Source: Lenzites betulinus
Lineage: Eukaryota; Basidiomycota; Agaricomycetes; Polyporales; Polyporaceae
Assembly: GCA_022264855.1 (NCBI GenBank)
Contig: JABYQU010000020.1
Location: forward strand, 62,001 to 126,000
Reading direction: 5' to 3'
DNA: 64,000 bases
Of this stretch, positions 54,340 to 64,000 are shown in pieces. The notes beneath the pieces were generated by a model, which did no database searches, was not told the origin of the DNA, and saw only the letters and a list, made by a program, of their open reading frames with translations. Positions within the stretch are counted from its first letter, which is position 1; each line of letters opens with the position of its first letter. A program made the position numbers and the translations under genes.

Positions 54340-55335
54340 TAGAATAGAAGCAAAGAGTCAAAACAGAGTGTCTCAAGTAGCGCGCTCGGGCGGCCCACGA
54401 ACGACATGGTCGGGTCGACGTGTACAAGAGACACGCCAAGGGAGGGTTCGCAGGCCAGATGGAACATGCACTGGGTCGTCCCAAGGTGGTTAGATCTAGA
54501 TTCATATGAGCTGAAGACTACGCATATGTGTAGTGGTGGTACCAGTCGAAGTGGGTGCAAGGAGTAAGCGCGCGTCGGCATCGTTCTCGCCATCATAACC
54601 AAATACCAACCTGTGGTATTCCGCATACCAGAATGTACGATATATACGACCGATGGCACCGCGTGTGACGCGCCATAAGAGAGCAACATATACTCGCCCA
54701 CCCTGCTTCCTTGGGCTCGTCCACTGCGGCCTCCTGCTCAACCGCCTTTCCTGCCTCGGCAAGCAAGCACCCTCTTCAGCGGCGGCCTCCTCCTTCGCCT
54801 CGCTCTCAGCCTCAGCCTCGCCCTCCTCGTCCTTCGCGCCCTTCCTGCCAATCACAATGGTGTTAATCCTGACGCACGAATCGTCTCATCATGGGCACGT
54901 CTCCCATTGGTATCAGGCAAGTATGTTCAAGTTGTAAAGTTTGAACGGGAGACCAGACGGGGTCCCCGACAGCTACTATCACAATAATGAGGATGATAAT
55001 TTATCAGAACTGTAATATCTACAGGCTCTAACATCCTAAACGTAGCCTCCGCCCACTCCCCAACTTCCAATAAAAGGTATAACGTCCCCTCAGGACGGTC
55101 GTCAAAACCCCCTACTGCACAATATTATAGTATGCAGCAGAGAATACGGCTACATGAAGCGTACACGGAGTCCAAGATATCCAAACCCACCACAACCATA
55201 CAAAGCTCCACCGAGCCCGTATAAACGGTATACATCACCCAGCACGCGTCGGAACCCGCACGCAACTTGCGTATTACGCGGGATCCCAGGGCATGCCAGT
55301 CCAGTCCGCCCAGAAACCTACACCCCGCAAAAGCA
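54340..55335. other. Flank right of copia
   Basis: About 1 kb of likely host intergenic DNA. A minus-strand open stretch at 54855-54502 (MIGRKGAKDEEGEAEAESEA, then TRGAIGRIYRTFWYAEYHRL) might be the end of a host gene disturbed by copia, but it has no recognised domain and I do not call it. Confidence 0.35.
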
Positions 55336-57830
55336 CTACGAGTCTCCGTCGGCACTCCTGTTCCGACTGTGGCTTTGGCTGGGGCTCATCCACGACGGAG
55401 GGGCATCCCACGACCCACGCGACGGTGCCCGGGCCGACGGGTTTCCGGTACTGGGCAGTTGGGGCGTAGCGTCGGCGGAGCGTGGCGTACGGGACGGATA
55501 CAGGGGAGTTGGCGCGTGAAGGACTTCGATGGGCGGGGTGGGCGGGCAGGGAAGGGGCCGCCGCATTGAGGCCGCGCGGGACGGCCCGGCTATGCTATGC
55601 GTCTCGACGATGACTTCCTCCATGATTTCTACGACGAACTGGTTGGGGGGCGAGCGCGTGCGGCTGACAAACTCGTCTGAACGTCTTGGCGAAGCGTCGT
55701 CTGCGAAATCCGGACGGCCTGTCGCGGGCGGGGACGGGGTTGCTGACGCGCGGCCGAATGAACCAGTGTGCCATGGCTTTTCCTCGATGTACCCGGCTTC
55801 ACCAGACTCTTCGTTCCGGCGGTACTCAGGGAGCGATGGTGCTTGCTCCTCGTCCGCGCTTCCACTGGCACGCTTGGCTGTGTGGTCGGCATCGTGCTTC
55901 TCGTCGTCGTACTTCTCGTCGGCATCGGCGTACAGGTCGTACTCGTCCTCGTGCGCCGGTTGCTCGAACGTCATGATGGGCGCGCCGAGGTTGCCGATGA
56001 TGGTGGACTCGAAGGTCATCGCGGAGGTTTCAGCCCCGACAGCGAGCTCGCGGGATCCCTCGACGCTGCTGTGCGGGACGTATCGCGCGCCAGAACCCAT
56101 GACGGGCCCACGCCGGAGGACCTCCGAGCGGAGGTTCAGCATGAGGCGTGAGACCATCAAACTGGTGATCCTGAAAGTCATGTGAGTTAGCATGGCGCAA
56201 CTGCGAGAAGCTATAATCACAGGCATAACGAAAGTGTACGTACAGCGTGCTGAAGGAGGCGTTGATGACCTTAAGATCGGGCTGTTCGATGCATTAGCAC
56301 AAACTTGCGTGCGACAGTCCCCACACATGCGATTGCAGGATCCGGTACTCACCGGAGCAAGCTATATGGCAGAAAACGTTCATCAGTGAATAGAAGCGAC
56401 CGAATGGGAGAAATTGGGCGTACAACATAAATCAATACGGTAACAAGGTTGGAAACGAAGATCGCCGCGAAGTACATTATACCTACGAAGATCCGCACAA
56501 TTAGCGTTTGTTCGGGTAGAGATGGGAGGAGCGTACATACCATCGCGCATGATGATCGTGATCAATGACTGTGCTTGTCCGATGACCGTGAGCCTGTACA
56601 GCTCTATGGTGCGGTAAAGCGTCGCAAAGAAAACGGCTGTATCTGTGGGATGGCAATGTTGGACGTTTCAGCGTCCGATGGGAATACTATAGCGGGTTCA
56701 GGAAGCGTTACCAAAGACGAGCTCTGCTATCCAGGTGTACATCATACGATCCCCTCTGCATACGAAGGGTCAGTGGAAGTAATTCGTAGATAGGCGCATG
56801 TGGTACGCACGTCGTCGATTTTCCGGTGAGTATACATCCAACGAACCCTGACGACGAATCGCACTGTGAGTAACGACGAACGAGATAATACCAGGCACAG
56901 AATCCTGTAAGTCATACCTGGTGGGAGATGGAGCATTGTGCCGTCGGTAAATGACCACTGTGGTGAAATCGGCATCAGCGACTTTGCGACAGAGCAAAAT
57001 TTGCTACCAACGTACGATCTTAACGGCGAGTTCTGCAATGAGGAGTAGCGTGAACCCGTAAAGGACGATAGTATTCTTGGAATAGATCGAATATAGGCGT
57101 AGAATGAATATAACTGCGCGAGTCGTTAGCTCATCGATGATATGAATGCGGGAAAAAATGACACATACGTCCGATAGCGGTAGCAGTGAATACCTTGAGA
57201 ACTTCGGGGAACAGGACGTAGCGCTGACAGGTATCTTTGGACCATGAAGGATCGTGAAAAGCTATGCCAGTAGCGCGGGACATTAGTGTCAAGCGTCGGC
57301 GGCGGAACGAGCGGGCCCAACGCAGTCCAGTTTACGTACAAACAATAATAACGATGTAACCTAAGGGGGAGAGGTAGCGGTTCTGGCGCCGATCGAGACG
57401 TTTAGTCTCTGAATGCGCACGAAGGATGGTTTGGGGTACTGACCAGGAACCATAGGACGGTCGCACCGGTAAAGCGCTGCTTCCAGATCTTCTCGACCTC
57501 GTCCCCAAATGTGATCGCAATATCAAAGAACAGCATCACTAGAAGACGAGCGTACACGTGCACAATGGACCTGTTAGTACGTGCACGACTGCACCCCATA
57601 TGCGGGCGCTAGACGGAGGACGCACCACATGAAGCCAAAGAGAACATCTTCGCGGCCCATCTGTGCGAAGCGAGCGAGGACGGATCAGCGGGTGCAATGG
57701 TGCGGGGGACCGGGCACAACGATGGCATGTAGAATGCGCTTGTACATCCGGATACTTTCAAGGCGTGCGGTGGTACTCACAAGTGGTCAGCCGTGGTGGC
57801 AAGCTGCGAAGGGGATAGCGGCGCGCTCAT
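55336..57830 (-). CDS. DUF6533-type seven-helix membrane protein
   Basis: Host gene in many small exons on the minus strand, from MSAPLSPSQLATTADHL at 57830 to SRNRSADGDS at 55336. Helix-bearing exons read LLVMLFFDIAITFGDEVEKI (the DUF6533 hallmark, ~57560-57500), WKQRFTGATVLWFL, NRYLSPLGYIVIIV, DTCQRYVLFPEVLKVFTATA, NTIVLYGFTLLLIAELAVKI, FTDGTMLHLPPG, MYFAAIFVSNLVTVLIYVV and LMVSRLMLNLRSEVLRRGPV. A cytoplasmic tail of about 250 residues follows; it is acidic then Ser/Pro/Arg-rich. DUF6533 proteins are abundant, GPCR-like orphans of basidiomycetes with no established ligand. The junction between exons 1 and 2 is uncertain. Confidence 0.8.
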
Positions 57831-60695
57831 GGCTGTTGGACGTGCTGGAAGAACCGGCCTCGGACTGCGGGGGTATTGGGGGGCGGCCGGAGAACGAAGA
57901 CAGAAACTAGAGGGCGAGGGGAAGTATAGATAGTAGTTTAGAGAGAGGGCGGAGGCGGCGTGACGGAACACCCTGCGTGAAGGGGGAGGGCAGGGAGATG
58001 GTCCACACAAAGTGGGAGCGTTTCACGGGCTGGCTAATTGAGGGCGGGCGGCCAAGGCGTTAACGCATATGATCCAGGGCTACTGGGTGATCGGGCGATG
58101 GGGCGAGGACTTGCCTCGGTGCACATCGATACCTGCCAGTGCAAGAAGTGCAGCGCGCCCGTGGCCTTCGCCGCCCAACACCTTCGCGTACGAGCGTGTC
58201 CCTGTGTATTCGCCTCGGAGCGTGCAGGTTTCCCGCTTTCTCGCTGAGACTCGCTCAGCCCGTTGACCACCCTCCGCGCCATAGCACGGCTGCGAAGGAT
58301 GTGTTCATCTTCCCACCGCCTCAGGCCTCAGGGCCCACCACCGCCCCAACACGGGGTGCCTGTCGCTTACGGCGCTTGCCACTGGTCACCGGTCCGCTGA
58401 TGTGCATGCCTCCCCAGTTGTGGCGGCGGCGAAACACAACCCACGGTCTCATTGTCTCAACCTGTTGTTTGATTCTTCAGATGGAACAAAACCAATGATC
58501 ACTGAAGTACTCACTCGGCGATGCCGTACAAGGTCTACTTTCACCGTAACTAACACTTAGGCTATACGTCACCGTCTTCAGGCAGGCAGCTTTCGCTTCA
58601 CAGACGTTTGAACATCTGCTCAGTTACGGGCATGAGGCTGCATGAGGATGGGAGCCGCCAATCAGCCTGCCAGTGTCAAGCCCACACTCGCAACCTCATG
58701 CATGGCCTTTTCGGGAGCGTGAAACGTTCGTATCACGACTGCGGACTCCGGTTCCGGACCTTTAGGCGCAGCGAACACGTCCACAATCGGCGTCTTGACC
58801 AAGCCGCGATGAGAGCTCGAGTGATTGTGCACCACTAGCAGATGCACTAAGGGCCTCCAAGACGAGCAGAACCAGGACACTTGCAGTACGTCAGTCAGCC
58901 ATCATGATCGTGGATGAGCAGGCCCAGGGGAAGCATGGGGAAGTGTGCACAGGTGTGCATGTTGAAGCCCGCTCCGAGTTCTCCGGCGATAGCGTTCAGG
59001 CATGCAGGGAGGTAGCTTGCCAAACGGTGCAAGTTGACCTCGGGCCATCAGCGCGCGCCCTCCGCCTGGGGAGAGCTTGTTGATGATGTTAGCGGATGAG
59101 GTGTGAGAGGAGGTGATGGGCATGATGAAGCTTGTGTTGGTGGCGTGTCCCAATATGGCGGAGGTTGGCTAGCGCTCCGGCATGGCCATGTAGACCGCGT
59201 CTGAAAGTTCAAACATTCACAAAACGACTTCTTACACATGCATGGAACATCACTGATAGCGTTTGTACGCAGCCAGGAAACACGTCACAGGAAGCGTTCA
59301 ACACTAGAATTATCGAACAGCTCAGTGCGCAAGCTCGTACTTACTACTCACTGTGCTCGAACGTTTGGTAACTGTCAGGTACAATGACTGTTAGTGAGCA
59401 ACTATATTCGAAATATTCTAGGAACGGCGAAATGATCGGATTATCATGTCAGTCGCAGCACATATGTTGGTCACGGAGGTATCAGCAAGCATATCAGCTC
59501 GCCAGGGCGGCCCAGGTACGCCAACATACTCTCGCGGGGGAAGGCTTGAGCATACTTATTACCACAAGCTCTAGTGAACAGATTGAGAATCATACTGCTG
59601 ACAAGTTGATGCAAACCACGAGGGCCGTCGGAACCAAGGTCTAAAGGCGATAGCGCATTGTGGGTGAAGATGGGTGATCGGAAAACATACTTGCAGGGGC
59701 GCTCTGAGGGCTGTGAGTCCGACATGCTATTATATTGGAATCGTCATAAACGAGCTCTACGACCTGCATCATGGTCATCAAGGTGCCCCCGTCTTGAGGC
59801 TTCTCTTGCGATTTCCGCTTAAACGACTCCGACCGCGAGCGGAGTCGCGCTCGTACTTAGGGAGGCCTGTGTGCGTGCACAATTGAGATAGTGAGCGTAC
59901 TCGCTTCATATGTCTGATATATTCCACACGCGCACGGCAGATGAAACAAGTAGCACAGAACGCACAGCTCAGGCCGGAGAGACGAGCTCGAGGATGGGAG
60001 AGGAAGAGCGTGACGAGCCGAGACGCGGCATCTAATTTAGAGTTAATTGCGAGCGAAGCGAGCATCTCTATCGTGAACAGGAATCGACCAAACAACAACA
60101 AATTGTCCGCTCGCAAACCGAAACCCACCCGGGAGATGTAGTATTGGAGCGCATACGTGTTCATGGTGTTGTCACCCACATCATTGGGGTTGAAATCACG
60201 TTCTTAACAGCATAATGCACATCCATGGAAGGTTTGAAGAGTCGCGGATGTGTTGTGCAACACATACGAGGCTCTGGAGGCTCGTCAGGGAGTGGTGTGG
60301 TTTAGCGCCCATCCACTCATGTAAGCGCCTTGTCGCGCCGCGCGTGGGAATTTGAAAGGTGTGAAAGCCAAAGGGCCCATCGTAATTCCGCCACAACAAA
60401 ATGCTTCACTAATCCTCGACACCTTACGCCGCAACTGATAGCATGAAGAGCTTTGAGAAACCCTTTGAATAGAAACTCGGATGTAGCCTGTGTTCACGCG
60501 CGTAGCGAGCAATCTCGTCCCCGACGGCCGCTAGTAATAGAATCTAACGGCACGCGACGCGACGCGTTGTTTGGCTGTGTTTCTCCCCGATGTCATCGAC
60601 GGAAAGGGAAATTTGCGGACGCGTGCGGGCGCCTACCGCAGGTGCAGCTTGAGTTTCTGCGACGACCCTCGACGACCTCGTTCCGCCCGGCAGCC
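57831..60695. other. Host intergenic region
   Basis: About 2.9 kb with no supported gene. A minus-strand 133-codon ORF (60179-59778, with NLLLFGRFLFTIEMLASLAI) lacks family features. The last ~100 bp should carry the CTP synthase promoter. No repeat or RNA gene is recognised. Confidence 0.4.
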
Positions 60696-62998
<2,303 letters not shown>

Positions 62999-63766
62999 GG
63001 GCGGCAGCACGTATAAAACTTGGGTCGAGGGTGTGTCTGTGTATCATCATGGGTGGGCGAAGGGTGAGAGATCGCCGGTCAGACTTGAAAGTATCTTACG
63101 CACGTAATCGTAGACAAACATAGAATGTTGTATGGATTCAAACTAGCTGAATAACATTGTTCTTGCCTTCCCAGTTTGTCGTGTTTACATCGATGTCGAA
63201 CAGGGGTCAGTAGACATCGGCTTGAATATTTGATGGTTCAAACGTTTAACGTTTATCGAGGCCTCAGTACTCGTGCACGCCGCCGAACTCACGACCGATT
63301 CCGACTTCGGCCCGCCGGCACCAACGCCCATGCCCACGGGTATACCATCATTCCACGGACCGCCGTCTCGACCGCCGTACACAAGCGTGCACATCCCCCG
63401 ACATCCCCACATAATATCCCCGCGCCTTCAACAACGACCTATGCCTGACTTCGGTTTCCCGATTTACCGGAATTTACCTCTGAGCCTTCTGAATCCTGAC
63501 GGCGACTTACCAGGACTAGCCTCCGTGTCGCGGCATCATAAATCGCCATTCTGACCATGCACCACTATCTTGCTAATTAAACCCTAGCTCGTCGCTGTCC
63601 CAGGTCCCAGCTGGTGAATCGGATCTCATCCGCAATCTGCGGACCGTGCTTCCTGCGGGCCACGGCCACCCGTGGTGTATAAGACCTGCGGCCCCCGCGA
63701 CGCTCAGCAGACGACTCTTCACTCAACTCAGCCCCTCAAACTCACTCTACAGAGCCAGAGAGCAAG
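62999..63766. other. Host intergenic region between two plus-strand genes
   Basis: About 770 bp holding the CTP synthase 3' region and the promoter of the next gene, with pyrimidine-rich sequence (63710-63750) just before its start. No further gene is seen. Confidence 0.45.
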
Positions 63767-64000
63767 ATGTCGACCGTAGGGAACATGAAGGCCGTCTACT
63801 ACCACAAGGTACTCCTACACAGCTTGTATAGAAATCTATATTCACACATCGAGTCTAGCCCCGCGACTTTGAGATTCGGGAGGTGCCGATCCCGCAGATC
63901 AACGATGACGAAGTGTTGCTCAAAGGTAACGTATTCACCTATTAGCCGACAATTGCCCCTCTGACGCTGATATCGCTGCCATAGTTCTGGCCTGCGGTAA
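63767..64000 (+). CDS. Zinc-type (MDR) alcohol/polyol dehydrogenase, N-terminal part
   Basis: First exons of a medium-chain dehydrogenase/reductase, cut by the window end. Exon 1 (63767-63808) reads MSTVGNMKAVYYHK; the second Met at 63785 is an alternative start. Exon 2 (63859-63925) reads PRDFEIREVPIPQINDDEVL. Exon 3 begins at 63985 (VLACG). The pattern MKAVYYH...REVPIPQ...DEVLLKVLACG is the standard start of zinc-dependent alcohol, sorbitol, xylitol and butanediol dehydrogenases, whose next residues would be the catalytic-zinc Cys region (ICGTD). The substrate cannot be told from this part. Confidence 0.85.

Noticed and set aside
54502..54855. Minus-strand acidic ORF beside the copia 3' LTR
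   Set aside because: Ala/Glu-rich low complexity with no domain; it could be a host gene end but cannot be supported.
59778..60179. Minus-strand ORF with a hydrophobic stretch
   Set aside because: A single helix-like segment without family match, splice sites or neighbours that support it.

Overview
The window looks like a transposon-dense segment of a GC-rich agaricomycete (basidiomycete) chromosome. The evidence is short introns with GT...AG borders, a DUF6533-type seven-helix protein, multi-exon KDZ transposases with fungal TET/JBP-like genes beside them, and chromodomain Ty3/gypsy elements. Only the right-hand ~9 kb is clearly host sequence: a DUF6533 membrane protein (minus strand), an intact 10-exon CTP synthase (URA7-like), and the first exons of a zinc/MDR-type dehydrogenase cut by the window end.

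Layout. (1) 1-8909: a Ty3/gypsy element (Gypsy-1, plus strand) with RT/RNase H, integrase, two antisense accessory genes, a polypurine tract and its 3' LTR. It is broken by a 2.67-kb near-perfect palindromic foldback element (FB1, 3301-5971). (2) 8910-17263: gypsy wreckage. It holds a minus-strand RT/RNase H block, a one-armed copy of the foldback (FB2), a plus-strand integrase C-terminus with chromodomain, a 789-aa accessory ORF with a 296-bp LTR, and a minus-strand gag start with the same LTR inverted. (3) 17264-54339: one Ty1/copia element whose pol is cut in two by a 31.6-kb insertion.

The centrepiece is that insertion. An outer KDZ-class DNA transposon (21780-53387) sits in copia pol, flanked by the 7-bp duplication TTCCCTC; removing it restores the copia reading frame. 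Inside it, a second KDZ transposon (25335-39694, 14.4 kb, ~0.9-kb terminal inverted repeats) sits in the outer transposase gene, flanked by the 7-bp duplication CACAAGA; removing it restores the outer transposase frame. The order of events is therefore readable: copia, then outer KDZ, then inner KDZ.

Each KDZ carries its own TET/JBP-like 2-oxoglutarate/Fe(II) dioxygenase with the HxD...H...R residues intact. The inner element also carries an intact nine-exon transposase, a protein with two RNase H1/viroplasmin-type RNA:DNA-hybrid-binding domains, a very large Ser/Thr/Pro- and Asp-rich protein, and an orphan. The outer element also carries an HMG-like protein gene whose 3' end is a tandem array of exon-plus-intron units, and two orphan cargo genes. 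TET/JBP genes and HMG proteins on basidiomycete KDZ elements are established (Iyer et al. 2014). The nesting, the hybrid-binding cargo, the exon-intron array and the giant palindrome are what I would look at first.
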